A DNA stretch of 64,000 nucleotides, from assembly GCA_029379385.1 (NCBI GenBank), contig CM055613.1:25021652-25085651 (forward strand), written 5' to 3'. Numbering within the stretch: position 1 is the stretch's first letter; each line of letters starts with the position of its first letter. The notes under the pieces were generated by a model. It was not told the origin of the DNA. It saw nothing but the letters and a program-made list of their open reading frames with translations, and searched no databases. Origin of the DNA: Quillaja saponaria (lineage: Eukaryota; Streptophyta; Magnoliopsida; Fabales; Quillajaceae). Shown piece by piece: positions 1 to 12,510 of this stretch. Position numbers and translations under genes: made by a program.

Positions 1-1111
1 GTGGCTTCAGCTGGTCCTTGATTTTGATTGACCAGCAGGTTCCTAAGCTAGATGGCTTGATTTACAACACCAGCATGAGCAACATACTCTGTTTCAACTG
101 TTGATTGAGCGACAATGCTCTGCTTCCTTAAGCTCCAGCTAAAGAAACCTGAGCTAATCAAAAAAGCATATCCAGAGGTGCTTTTGATCATATCATTTAA
201 TGACCCTGCCTAGTAACTGTCAGTGTAACCAAACAGATTTAGGCCATTAGCCTTTCTAAACCATATCCCAAGCTCAGCAATTCCCTTCACATATTTTTAG
301 ACCCTTTTTGCAGGCCTTAAAATGCAAATTACTTGGGCTTTGCATGTATCAGAATAGTAAACTTGAAGCAAACATAATGTCAGGCCTGGTTGTAGTTAAA
401 TACAACTTCTATACAAACTGCCATCTATCTCCATATCACCATCATCCTTGTATAGCTTTACATTGTAAGCCAAAGAGTACTCGTTGGTTTACTGTTTTCC
501 ATGCTAAACTTGCATAGAAGATCTGTTGCATATTTCTTTTGGCAAATGGATATACCTTCCTAAGTTTGATCAATCTTCATACCCAGAAAGTATGACACTA
601 TACCCAAGTCTGTCATTTCAAAAGTCCATTGCATTTCTTCTTTGAACTTATTCACATGATTCAAGTTACTGCCAGTAATAAATAGATCATCAACATATAA
701 GAAAACAATTAATATATCACCTTCAACTTGCTTCACATATAAAATAGCCTTATTGAAGCTCTTGATGAATACAAGATTCGCTATGTGATACAAAGATTTC
801 TTTCACAAATATACCTGACTTTCAGTTTCAGCTTTAACAAAACCTTTTGATTGTTTAATGAATATTTTTTTTACTAGAAAGTCATTAAGAAAAGCTGATT
901 TCACATTAAGTTGGAAATTTTTTTAATCTTGTTGAGCAGCAATAACAATCAATTGCTTGATAGTGTCATATCTTGCAACAGGTACAAAAGTGTCACTGAA
1001 ATCAATATCGAATTCTTGAGAATACCCTTTCATAACTAGTCTTGTCTTCAACTTGTTCACAAAACCATCTGAGTTAAGCTTGGTTTCATAAACCCATTTA
1101 ACACCAATTAC

Positions 1112-1675
1112 TAGGGGTGTGCACGGGTCGGTTTAGTTCCAGTATTGACAAATTTTGAACCAAACCAAAATTTTTGGGTAGTAAAATTTTTGAACCTGAA
1201 ACCAAACAAAAATATGCACTACCCAAAAGTATCCGAACCGATAAAATATGACCAGTTCGATTTGGGTATTTGGTTACCCGAAATTTATTAATATTTCACT
1301 AAAATTAATTTAAATAAATTTTTTTTTTGGAACCTCATACTTTTAAAATTTATTAGTTATTATAAAAGAAAAAAAAGAAAAAAAATACAATATATAAACA
1401 TGTTCAACACAAATAAAAATATAAAATTATAAATTGACACAACAATATATTAAAAATAAAAAATATAAAAAATATATATTACATAATTTAGTTATTTTGA
1501 TTTCCAGGTACCCATGAATACTCTACCTCACTACCCGTAACCGAATAGAAAATCATAGGTATTAAATTTAACTACTTGAAACCGAATTGAATAATAAAAA
1601 TACCCGAATTAAGCCGAATCGAATTGTCAATTTGGTTTAGGTATTCGGTTATCCCAGATTCTTCACACAGCCCTA
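1112..1675. mobile_element. Non-autonomous hAT-type MITE inside the copia remnant
   Basis: The 564-bp insertion is bounded by imperfect terminal inverted repeats: left end TAGGGGTGTGCA, right end (reverse complement) TAGGGCTGTGTG. It is flanked by a perfect 8-bp target duplication CCAATTAC at 1104-1111 and 1676-1683. An 8-bp duplication with these ends is the hAT signature. The interior is AT-rich and has no transposase. It is younger than the copia element it interrupts. Confidence 0.85.
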
Positions 1676-4239
1676 CCAATTACTTTCTTGTCAGTAGGTC
1701 TATCAACATGACTTCCAAGTTTCATTCTTTTCTATCATTTGTATCTCTTTCTCCATTGCAGCCATCCATTCTTATGATTCTGTTGCATCAAAAAAGTTTG
1801 AAGGTTCAGACACAGCGACATTGCACCTTTCATAAACGTTAGCCAATGACCTTGTTCCTTTGACAGGAACTTCAGTGTCTGAATCTGTATCATCACCATC
1901 ATTATGCTCAATTTGAATTTTTGTAATGTTAGATCTTGGAAGAGATATCTCAGGTTGAGTCTTCTCCCAATTCCATAAACCATACTCATTAAACTTCATA
2001 TTTCTGCTCACTTGAATCTTGCTTGGTTCAAGATCAAATATTCTATAGCCTTTGGAAACACAACTGTAACCAAGAAATACTCCTGGTTTGGAATTTTGAT
2101 CTAGCTTGTCCCTCTTTACTTTTGTAACTTCAAACTAACCCAAACTGCTAAAGACTTTTAGATGATCTAAGCTTGGTTTGACTCTATATCATGCTTCATA
2201 AGGAGTCTGATTTTTCAAGGCTACAAAAGCCTATTTTGTAAATAGATAGAGATATTTATTGCTTATGCTCATAAATTCTTTAAAAGTTTCTTTTAATAAA
2301 GTAAACATCTTGCCATCTCCATTACAGTTATTTTCTTTCTTTCACTCACACCATTTTGTTGTGGTGTCTAAGGAATAGTTAACTGGTGTTGAATGCCTTA
2401 TTTTCTAAAAAATTCATCAAATTTGTCAGATGTATACTCAGTTCCATTTTTAGACCTGAGTGTTCTGATTGAGTAGCCTGAACTGATTTTCAGCTTAAGC
2501 TTTGAAATGCTGAAAGAGTTTAGCTACATTTGACTTTTTTTCTCCAGAAAATAAAACCAGCAAAATCGAGTGAAGTCATCAATAAACAGTACAAAGTATT
2601 TGCTCCCATTAAGTAACAATGTATTTATAGGTTCATATATATCAGTATGATCAGTTCAAGCCTTTTTGAAGCTCTCCAAGCTTTGGTCATATGAAATGGA
2701 AGACTTGATTGCTTTCCATATTGACAAACACCACATACACCTTCACATTCACAATCACTCACAATAAGCATATTTCTAACCAAGTCTTTGTCATGCATAT
2801 ATTTTAAAGTATAGTAACTAAAATGTCCAAGTCTTTTATGCAACAAGAAGGACTGGTTAATTAATGAAGATAAAACAGGTTCCTCAACTCCTTTTAACTT
2901 TGCAGGAAATTTTTTTATTTATTTTTCATCAGCACAGTAAGTTCAAGACCAGTATGATCAAGAATGACATAGGATTTGTTTTGAAAATGTAGGGTGTATT
3001 TCTTTTCATTTGTCCTACACTTAGCAAGCTTTGACTTAATCAAGGAACATAAAGAACATCATATATGCTCTTAATACTTGTTGAAGTTTCCACTGCGATA
3101 ACTCTTTTTCCTTGGGCCTCAACTGATTTTCTATTACCAAATGTGATTTTTGATTGGAAAGTTTGGTCAATATCTTTGAAATACTTCAATTTTGGTGTCA
3201 TGTGATTGGTGCAACCACTATCTATTAGCCAAGATTCTTCAGAACTTGTGGTTGAATAGCAGATTGTTGCAAACAGACTTTCATCACATTGTTCATAACT
3301 TTTAGCAAATTGAGCATTCTGACTTCCTTTATTCCTGCAGACTTTTTCAACATGGTCAAACTGCTTATATGATTGCATTGAACTCCAGGCTTAAACTAGC
3401 AAAAGTTCTCAGTATGATTCCTCTTTTTGCAATGAGGACAAGGAGGATATTTGCCTTATTTCTTACTGCTTTTGTCATGTTGGAAAATTTTATGTTCCTT
3501 GTCTTTGTATAAGCTCCTTTTTCTAATCCTTGCTTCTTTCCTCCACTTGATAATTGGACTTTAATTCTTTGGCTTACTAGAAATGCTCATTCAGAAGCTT
3601 TTTCATGTCTTATAGACCTTCTTTACTCTTATGTTTGGAAAGCACTGAGTCCTCTAAAGAGAAAATCTTTGACTCAAACCTTTCAAAGATTTCACACATT
3701 TCAAGCACATTCACAAGTACTTTTCAACAATTCTTTTATTTGTTAGCTCCTCTCCACGAAAACGAATCTGATTCACAACCTTCATATGCTTGTTAGCATA
3801 CTCCTTTACAGTTTCTGATTCGTTCATCTTGAAGACTTCAAACTCTCTTCTGAGATTCAATACTTGTATTTGTCTTGTTTTGTCAGTACCTTGGAACTCC
3901 TCCTTAAGTTAGTCCCAAGCTTCCTTTGCTATTTCACCGGCCATAATCCTTGTGAAAATAACATCAGAGACTGTTGTTTGTATACAGGACAAAGCTTTAA
4001 ATCTTTTTGCAACTTTCTCACTGTGTTGCCTTGGTTGTGCTATAGTGGGATTTGCACTTAAAGGCACAGGATCTCCTCCTACATCTACTAATCCCCACAA
4101 ATCATAAGACTTAAAATAAGTCTTCATTTTTATGGACTATATAGGATAGTTTTCGCTTATAAAGGCAGGTGTTGGAGTAGCAGAGAAATTGATTCAAAAC
4201 GTGAATTTTGTTGAGTATTTTTATCAAAGATAAAAAAAA

Positions 4240-4252
4240 GCTCTTATACCAA
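4240..4252 (-). other. Primer binding site (initiator tRNA-Met type), mutated
   Basis: On the minus strand it reads TTGGTATAAGAGC, one base away from the usual plant copia PBS TGGTATCAGAGC. It sits between the presumed LTR and the gag fragment. The intact version of this site is at 48111-48122 in the other copia element of this window. Confidence 0.7.
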
Positions 4253-4553
4253 TTTAAAGATTTTACTCAAAGAGGAAGAGAGATGAATATGCTGAAAAAC
4301 ATTCATTTTCATTTAGCTTCCACCATATATATATATATAGGTTACAACACTATTCGATTAGTTCTAGTTTTAGCCCTTGGCATTCAGATGTTGTTTTAGC
4401 TCTTGGCATTCAGCTGCAATATGCATTACACCTCCAGCTTTATCCATTACAGCTCATGCTATATCCATTGCAGCTCCTAATTTATGTCTAATCTAACCAC
4501 TAAAGTAAGAGTTGCTTTCTCATAATTACACCTTACACAAAGTGCACTCATCA
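4253..4553 (-). repeat. Probable 5' LTR of the left copia element
   Basis: This stretch lies immediately upstream, in minus-strand sense, of the primer binding site and gag. It could start with TGATGAGTGC near 4553 and end at the PBS near 4253. The partner LTR is outside the window, so the boundaries cannot be checked. The terminal CA expected beside the PBS is not intact. The location is supported; the exact ends are a guess. Confidence 0.4.
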
Positions 4554-5375
4554 TTATATTAAAAACTAAATTGTCATATACATCAACTTTTTAGATAAAG
4601 TTGATAGCTTTGACATAAATACACTTTGACACCTGATGGAATTTTGATATCCTTAATAGTTCTAAGTTTGAAACTTTCCATATGTTATTGCAGGCTGATC
4701 TTGGCCTTATAAAGAAAAACCCAATATGTCGCCTTGGAATTGAATAACACGGGATGTTTTGTGTAATTTATGTTGGATAATCTTTGGTTTTAGAATTCTT
4801 TTTTAGATTTTCCCTTTTGATGTGCAAGTTTTCAGCTTTCTTTTTGGAGGCTATTCAATTATAACCTCCAATATTTCTATTTATCTTTTAGTTATTTATT
4901 ATTTCTGCACTCTAGTCTGGAGCATTGAAATGAATAGGAAGAACACCAGTCTATCTACAAGTTAATTGGCACGACTAGCCAAAATAAAACATGATAGTTT
5001 CTCATCACCATTCCTCTCATTTAATGCTTACCTTTTTTTTTCTTAGAGGGGGACAATCCTTAGGCCTTGGAGAGGAGTTTAGTGGATAACAAATTTACAA
5101 GATATGTTTAAATCACAAGTTTATTTTCAAAGTGTTGATCTAGTGATCAAGTAAAGTCTTGATTCTACAAAAAAAAAAAAATCAATTACAGTATTGAGTC
5201 TAAGATCAGTGTTGCAGAACCATCCAGAACAGAGACCACATAAAATAAAAATAATTTACTACATTTAATTTGTAAATAATAATATATGAATGTTGTTTAA
5301 TTTACATCCCATGATCCCAATGAGAAATTTGAAGACTTTCATGCTACTGACTAAACTGAATTAATACTAATAGGC
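4554..5375. other. Intergenic spacer, no gene seen
   Basis: AT-rich spacer between the copia LTR and the 3' end of the first SEO gene. It holds a 13-base A run at about 5167-5180 but no coding signal. The last 100 bases or so probably include the 3' UTR of the SEO gene. Confidence 0.5.
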
Positions 5376-8207
5376 TTAGTCTAAGCAACAACGATACATG
5401 AAGAACTTTTCCATAACACGCCCACACTCAGCGCAAACCACTCTTTCTGGGATGTTGCCAGTGGTTCCTGGTAATATAAAACGGTTGCAGTGATGTGGGG
5501 TTTTGAGCCCCTGTATATATTCATCAATGGCAGGTAAGAAGCTTTTCTCTGGGACTTTTTCCTTCCACAAATTAAACTCAATCATGGTTTTGAGGAATGT
5601 TTCTCCCTTTGCTTTAGCCATTTTTGCTGTACCTCTACTAATCACAGGCCCACCCTTGATCACTTCCATCAAAACTCAGCATTGTCATTATCTCCTTCAT
5701 TATGGGGTCGTTTTCTACAGTCTTGCCATGTTGTAGTTTGGAATGCCACATACTCTCCAGCCTAACCCAGAAGAACCATATTAAGGTCAAGTGAGGTAAT
5801 ACATGGCTAAGGCCTTCTGCAACTATGGCTGTATTTATTTTGAGAACTTTTTCTCCGGGATTGCTTTTCCCGACATAAAGCATCTCTAAGGGGATTTGGA
5901 GAGCTTGAGCCACAGCTCGTGTTGCCGCTGTAAATTTCCGGATCCACTCCATGTCTTCTCCTCCATATAAGCATATGTATTTGCCTTCTGTTATCTGAAA
6001 CAACAAATAAGCATTTTTAAATCACATTTTTGCTAACTGCTAAGCATTTATATATACATATATCTGCACGCTCAAACAGATGTAATTGAAGGGCTGCAGG
6101 GCTCTCAAAAACCCATAATTTGTATTATGTATCTGAAATGTAAGAGAAGGAATTAAATGATGAATATATATTACCCAAGTGAAGATCATTGGATCAATGG
6201 TATCTGCCAACAACTCAATTCTCCAGGTTTCATCCCTCCAGAGTGCTTCCTCCCTTGAGCTAGTAAATGGATATGCCAAACTTCCCCAAATCCACATCAT
6301 GTGAATTGCATTCGGGTTCACGACTTTCCCTTGCAAATCCAACACAACAAGCGTAGGCTTGTAGTTGAAGTGCCACACCTCCTTGATGTACCTGATCCCT
6401 GTTGGTTCCAATACAGAAGGGTGAAACACAGAATACCATGGCATCATCAATTGCATGTTATCAAACTTATTCTGTTTCACTTCATTCCATGGGATTGTCC
6501 TGTCAACAACAGGAAGCCAAACAACCTCATATTCACTCTCAGCCCTGGTGGGATCCTGCCGCGATTCTTGGTACATTTGATCAAGAATCATAAGCTCTTC
6601 TTGGGCGAGATCAAGGCCGGTTATGAATAGTAACACATTTTTTCTCCTCAGCACATCAATGCTAACCTGTAATATGAAAATTGAGGGGGGGGGGGGGGGG
6701 GGGTGTGTGCAACGTACATACATGCAATTCAGTAAAGTTATTTGATTATTCACCAAATGAACATTCTAAATCATGGTTCATGAACAGTACATCAAAAATA
6801 GGGTGGGAAGGCATTACCCTTCTCTTCGTAGAACCTTCAAAGAGTGGCAGTTGATCATCCTTGTTATAAATTAAAGCCTTGAGAATCTTCTCGTTATCAA
6901 TTTGGGGTGTATTAAAGAGATCTACCAGTCTCTGAAATGCTTCATTTTGTCTTTTCTCATCTGTAGCATAGCATAATGTTTGCCAGCTTAGGATCCCGGC
7001 TTCATCAAAGAAAAAGAAGAGTAGGACTGATCACTCACCAATGTGTTTATAACAAAGGGCCAGTTGCTTCTTCAGGTGACTGTGTATGTTGTTTACCTTA
7101 TGAGCCAAGCTTGACAATTCCCAAGCCTCTGTTGTTGATGTAATGTACCTAAAATTAAGCAGCACAGAAGTAAGCAACCACAGCCATCTGGATAAAGAAA
7201 CAAAAAGGGCAGTGATAACAGATTAAATGAATTGAGTTTTCATTAACACGGGAAACATACTCGTGAGTCATGCCTATGACACCAGAAACTTGTGATGCAC
7301 AAGCCACAACACTGCGAATGGTCCAATAAACAGCAGTTGGAATATGAGTTGTAGCAGTTAACATCTCCGGCGTATCAGGGGCAATGTACTGGGATGGAAG
7401 TTCCTTGAATTCAATAATGCATTTGGTCACATCTAACATGGCCTTGATAAGGTTACTAATTGCCTCATACTTTGGTTTCAAAGTATCAACTCGTTCTAGC
7501 ATTTCCGGCAATTGCTTGAGCAATGCAACTCCTTTTGCAAGAGAGTTGGTGGAATATAGCTGAGCCACCAGCCTGAACTCACCAAAGTTCACAGCAAAAG
7601 CAGCTAATGCTATTACCACCTTTGCATCCCATGAATAGCTTGAGAGTATGTTGAATATTCCTACTGTTGTGGCATGAGCATCTTTACCTCCAGAACACTT
7701 GCAGGATATCTGTCACAAATTCATTAGCAACAATTCAGCAAACACTAATTATTTGTAAAAAAACAAGAACAAGAATAAGGTACTGTAAGAAATTGCAAAT
7801 AGGAACCTCGCACGAAATTTTGTAAATTATTTGTGATAGATATTCGAGCATGTCTGGGAATTCAGATTGATGGACAATGTCATCCAATGCATCCGTTTGC
7901 GCTTGTATTCCCTATAAACATGATCCGTGACATGGATTTAAGAATCATATTCTGCATGATCATACTTACAACACCAAACATAAAGGAAGTGAATATTGTA
8001 CTTCACCTGAATAATATTGACAGGACTATCAGCAGGGGTGGCACGGTGAAAAATGTCCTCCACAATGTGAAGAAGAGGAGTGACATCAAAATTGCGATCA
8101 TCTGGAGCATGAGTTGCAAGAATTTGCTTCACCATTACATTGTCATCAGAGGCTGAAAATAAGTGACGGTTACCCCTTAATGCCAGCTTCTGATGTACCA
8201 TTGTCAT
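5376..8207 (-). CDS. SEO: Sieve element occlusion (SEO) protein, gene 1, frameshifted near the 3' end
   Basis: SEO family phloem protein; members form filaments (P-protein, forisomes) in sieve elements. Inferred minus-strand exons: 8207-8007, 7911-7807, 7709-7261, 7148-7039, 6960-6818, 6666-6175, 5994-5376, all with GT-AG introns. Phases fit exactly. Start MTMVHQKLALRG is chosen because it begins the conserved N-terminus just after a TATA box. The SEO_N domain includes CKCSGG and SSYSWDAKVV. A middle thioredoxin-like region begins VSIDVLRRKNVLLFI. The SEO_C region ends with the Cys-rich tail CAECGRVMEKFFMYRCC. One extra G/C at 5647-5648 shifts the frame after DGSDQGWA, giving a stop at 5638. 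The conserved tail then continues in the next frame to 5376. As written the protein is 618 residues; without the extra base the family length of about 705 would be reached. It is either a recent null allele or a base-call error. Confidence 0.9.
6685..6703. repeat. Mononucleotide run: 19 G (poly-C on the coding strand) in SEO gene 1 intron 5
   Basis: Nineteen consecutive G on the plus strand. In the sense direction of the SEO gene this is poly-C ending about 15 bases before the acceptor of exon 6. A GT-rich stretch follows on the plus strand. Confidence 0.95.
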
Positions 8208-8315
8208 GTTTATAAGATAGTGGAAGGGAAAGAGAATAGCTCGGCAAAGGAGGAAGGAGTAAAAGAGGAATGGGTTTGGTTGGTTGTGTGCATGCAGTTT
8301 AGTATAATTTTTAGG

Positions 8316-8324
8316 CCTTATATA
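8316..8324 (-). promoter_or_regulatory. Probable TATA box of SEO gene 1
   Basis: On the minus strand the sequence TATATAAGG lies about 110 bases upstream of the ATG at 8207. It is followed by a pyrimidine-rich leader typical of a plant 5' UTR. Transcription would start near 8285-8295. Inferred from position and motif only. Confidence 0.5.
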
Positions 8325-8329
8325 GTTCA

Positions 8330-9274
8330 AGTAAAAGGAATAAAGGGCAGTGAAAAAAACTGCTAGATATGTACCTTGCTTGGCATTGGGTTTAAAACAT
8401 ATAAAGTGGCAAGGAGGTTAAGAATTTTGCATAAGACTTGGTCATTTATATTAAGAAGAATTCCCTTTTGGTTAGTCCCATAATTTCCATATAAGCTTCC
8501 CATTGATGCTTTTCCATTTGTTCTATCAATAAGATTCTCACAGTAATTTATGGTATAAATTAACACATATGATAAACGTGTTCTTGAATCTTAATAAATT
8601 AGCTAGATGATGTCTAAATATGCCATGCATATCGATACATAAAGGATTTTTGTTTGAGTGAGACCTAAGAAATTGGTACAGCTCAAGGCAATTTCCTTGA
8701 AACTCTGTTAGCAATCTTTTAAGACAAAATTCATAAAAATTCACTTATAAAATGTTACATGCATGTATATGTATGTGGTAGTGCCTTTCTAGTTTTTCTT
8801 TTTGGGTATAACTTTTTCTAATTTTTAATTCTTGTATAAACTTTTGTCCTAAACCTCTAATTTTGCAATGCACCATCTTTAATTGTATTTCTTGCAATAA
8901 ACACAAAGTATACACGTTTTTCTTTGGAAATGCTATAATTTTAGGGGTGGGCCAATTGTGAAAATAATATTAGACTACATAACCATTTTTATTTTTCAGG
9001 TTAATATAAACCCTTTTTATTTGCATATATATTATTTTAATTGCAATTTTTTGGGTCTTCTTTAGTTGCAAGTTTAGATGACCTAAAGAAAGAATTGATG
9101 CAAGTATGATAGTAAATTTGCAAATACATAGAAATAAGTTCTTCAATAAAATAATTAGTTATATACTTATATATTTCAGATTGATTTCCATTTGTCTACA
9201 AGAATCAGATCTTAAAATAAGAAACAATCTAAGGCAGCAGAATAATGTTTCTTGTTACCCAATCTATTACAATT
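8330..9274. other. Spacer between the two SEO genes
   Basis: AT-rich DNA of about 0.95 kb holding the promoter side of SEO gene 1 and the 3' flank of SEO gene 2. No further coding region or clear repeat was seen. Confidence 0.5.
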
Positions 9275-12200
9275 TTACTCATACACAACAAACTTCTTCA
9301 TGGGGTACTTGCAAATTTCACAAAAAACAGTTCCTTCCACCAGCCCTTCAACTTGAGCAAAGGGAACCTCATAAGAGTGATTGCAGGGCCTTGCAAGAGG
9401 AGGCTCAAAAGCTATTCTAATTGTAGGTATCAATCCCAGCTTTTCTACATTTTCTTTCCATTCAGGAAACTTATTTAAGCATTCCATGATCTGACTTCCT
9501 TGAAGTTTTATACTATATTTTGAAGTCCCACTTCCTATTACTGCCCAACCCTTATTGTCATTGATGTCCAGTAGTGCTACCAACTCCTCTAGAACATAAT
9601 CAGAACTGGATGTTTTACCTAGTCGGAGTTTCGATCTTCTCATACTCCTAATCCGAAGCCAAAAGAAGTGTAGTTTTGGAATGGAAAGTGGGCAGGGAAT
9701 GGTGGACATTATGTCCTTTACATGTTCACTGAAATTACTACAACCAACATACACCATCTCTAATTGAACTCCTGCTTGTTTAAGCTCCTCCATTTTAGCA
9801 TTGAATTCTTGAACCCATTCTATATTGTCACTTCCATATATGCAAAGATTTCTGCCTTCTTCAAACTGATACAACACCATGTCAGTTGTCAACACTTCTA
9901 CCTTAAGAAAAGAAAAAATAGAAGGATGGGGGTGGGGTGGGGGGATCCTTTGTGAAAGACTGTTACCCAGTGAGCCAGGAGAGGGTCAATATCATCAACC
10001 ATCAGTTGCATTGCCAACTTCTCATCTTTCCAGAGCTCTGCTTCTTTTGAAGCTGAAAATGGATATGCTTTGGGTCCCCAAATCATTACCATGTCAAATG
10101 CATTTGAGTGAGTAACCTTCCCATTTGAATCAAGGACAACTATGAGGGGCTCTCCCTTGTAGTTCCATTGTTCTTGTATATTCTTCACCACTGCTGAGCC
10201 AATTAACCGTGGTTTCCGAACAGAATACCAAGGCAAGGAGTTTGACTGAAAATTGAAACTAGTCTCTTCAGCTTCTGTCCATGTATCTGAAGAGGGAAGG
10301 GGGACCCATACAATCTTATAACTGTCTTCTAGCTTGTCATTGAGAGGATGATCAAATGTTTGCTGAACCAAAGAGTGTAATTCCTCAAAAGTGAGGAGCT
10401 CTGGTTTAGATATTAAGAGCATAACTATCTTATTTTTCAGTGCAGACACACCAAGCTGTGAATGGACAGAGGAAAGAAAAATTAGAAGGATGAAAGACAG
10501 AGTTTCTACCTCCCAAGCTGCTATTCCTTATAAAGTCTACAAGTGGCTTCTTGCAGAGAATGATGACTCACACAAGGAACACCTAAGGTAACAATTTAAG
10601 TCTAATTTATAGTAGTTGTTTAGATAAAACAGATCAGGATTCACTAGCGTCTCTTTTAGCATACTCTTTGCTACATATATTACTTCAACCTATGTTGTAT
10701 TATAGGACACTGAATCAGTTCTGTAAATAAATGAGGTAAAATGATTAGTAAAATTGACTGGGACAGAGCATAGAAACCTTTGCATGTGAAGAACAATCCT
10801 TGAATGGTAAGTCACCTTTCAAAGCAAATAACATCCGGAGCACCTCTTGATTGTCCAAGTGATTCTCATAAAAAAGATTCAATAGCTTCTCATGCATCTT
10901 TCTCTCTGAATATTATGTCATAGTGCTTATCAGTAATTGCATAATCCGAAGCTGGTTAGGATAGATCCCATATTTATTAACCACTGAAGAATCAGAAAAC
11001 TGACCCATTTCTTGATGACACAGATCTACCTGTTGTCTGAGGACACAACATATTCTGTTTAACCTACATGCCAGACTTGAGAGCTCCCATGCTGCAATTA
11101 CTGTTGAATCTGAATACCTGAAACACATCTATCACTGAGTCATGCTAAGCCAAAGTTGTCTGTTTCCATTTTCAATTGATTTGAAATGAAAAAACAGAAA
11201 AAAAAAAATGACAGAATTATTTTTCAAACATTGCTTAAATTCAAATAACTATATAGTAATCATGCCTAAAATGCTCAACAAATTGACAGACATTAATTAG
11301 TGAATTAAAGTTAAGCATAATATGTGGCACAATTGAAAGGAAAGAACATGCACTTGCTTCTGTTTCATGATTCTGAAATCTGTAATTTGGGAAAAACACG
11401 TCAAGGTGCTCCTAGTGACCCAGTAGACAGCTAGATAAATATGAGATTTTGTGACAAGAAGTGCCTCATGATCCAGCTGAATATCTGAATGTGGCAGGGC
11501 TTCAAACTGGATAATACAGTTTGCCACATCCACCATAGTCTTCATCAACAAGCTCAAAGCCTTAAAAAGTGGCTTCAATGGCCATAAATCACTGGGCAAC
11601 TGCTTAAGCTTAGCAAGCAAAGCCGCCAAAGGGTTATGAGGGTATAGCTGCATAAGTAGGCAAAATTCACCATATCTTGTGGCAAAAGCTGCAAGTACTA
11701 AAACTACTTTTGCATCCCATCTATAATTTTCTAGCAAATCAAACAGACCCATTGTCCTGGAGTGTAGATCACCTTCACCAGATAATATACAGAGTATCTG
11801 CATTCGTAATATATATATATCAAATTTGTCCGTGAGTATGCATGTGCATACCTAAGAGTGAGAAGGAGAGATAAATTATACCTTGCATGAAATTCTTTTG
11901 ATGGTATATCCAAGTGGTTCTTGTGAGCTAAGTCCAATTACTTCAATGTTGCTTATATTATTCTTTGATTTTGGAACCTGAAACAATAATAAGGAGTTGA
12001 AAAACGCCCAAAAGGAAATTTTTTTGAAATTTTGAAACTTGAAGTATAATATGCTTAGATCATTAACACGCAAAGAAAACATGACTCAGGTATTTTTCAA
12101 CTTTTTTTCTGAAAATTATTCTTGATCTAGGTGTTAATAATTCACTGCAAGCTGGACTTCATGTCTGAGAGGCTGAAAGTAACAATATGCATGGTGATGC

Positions 12201-12437
12201 AGAGAAGTGCATGGTCAATCAGGGGGAAATTACTACTACTTCTGATGTAGATGCATAAAGCATGATCTTCTCCACAGCATGAAGCAATAGCTCAGAATCA
12301 AGCCAACGACCGTCAGGGTCATGCATAAGAAGGAGCTTCCTTATCAGGATGTCTTCTTCTGTAGTTGAATGGGAACACAAGGACACTTTATGGCCTTTAA
12401 GCAACTTCATGTTCATGGGAATGGTAGAACAGGACAA
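9275..12437 (-). CDS. SEO: Sieve element occlusion (SEO) protein, gene 2, intact
   Basis: Second SEO family gene, same strand and same seven-exon layout as the neighbour at 5376-8207, so the two form a head-to-tail tandem pair. Inferred exons: 12437-12240 (or 12237), 11977-11882, 11797-11358, 11117-11005, 10905-10778, 10455-9967, 9901-9275. Total about 696 residues, normal for the family. Landmarks are an N-terminus with EEDILIRKLLLMHDPDGRW, then NYRWDAKVVLVLAAFA, AAWELSSLACRLNRICC, SNSLPWYSVRKPRLIG and a Cys-containing tail FCEICKYPMKKFVVYE. Frame continuity from exon 3 to 4 works only if intron 3 starts with GC (AA|GCAAGT) instead of GT. The two proteins differ clearly in sequence, so the duplication is old. 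An alternative start MKLLKGHK lies nine codons into exon 1. Confidence 0.9.
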
Positions 12438-12510
12438 GTAAGCATCATTAGTATGCCATAAGAGTTTTTAAACACCTTCTGTTCTATTTATTTGATCACA
12501 TTCTGGAAAC

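Larger units (their letters stand above)
1..4553 (-). mobile_element. Ty1/copia retrotransposon remnant, 5' part, truncated by window edge
   Basis: Degenerate copia element read on the minus strand, with domains in copia order from high to low coordinates. A gag fragment lies at 3909-4127. A CCHC zinc knuckle (CX2CX4HX4C) lies at about 3399-3440. Protease, with the catalytic DSG in context LIDSGCTNHM, lies at 3040-3378. GAG-pre-integrase (HKRLGH, then CxxC-type CGVCQYGK) lies at 2625-2846. Decayed integrase occupies roughly 1684-2600. Reverse transcriptase with the YVDD box lies at 560-793 and continues to about 1110. An RNase H tail lies at about 1-300. Frames are broken many times, so no polyprotein can be made. 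A hAT-type MITE (1112-1675) splits the region between integrase and RT. The 3' end and 3' LTR lie left of the window. I am sure of the superfamily but not of the lineage. Confidence 0.9.
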
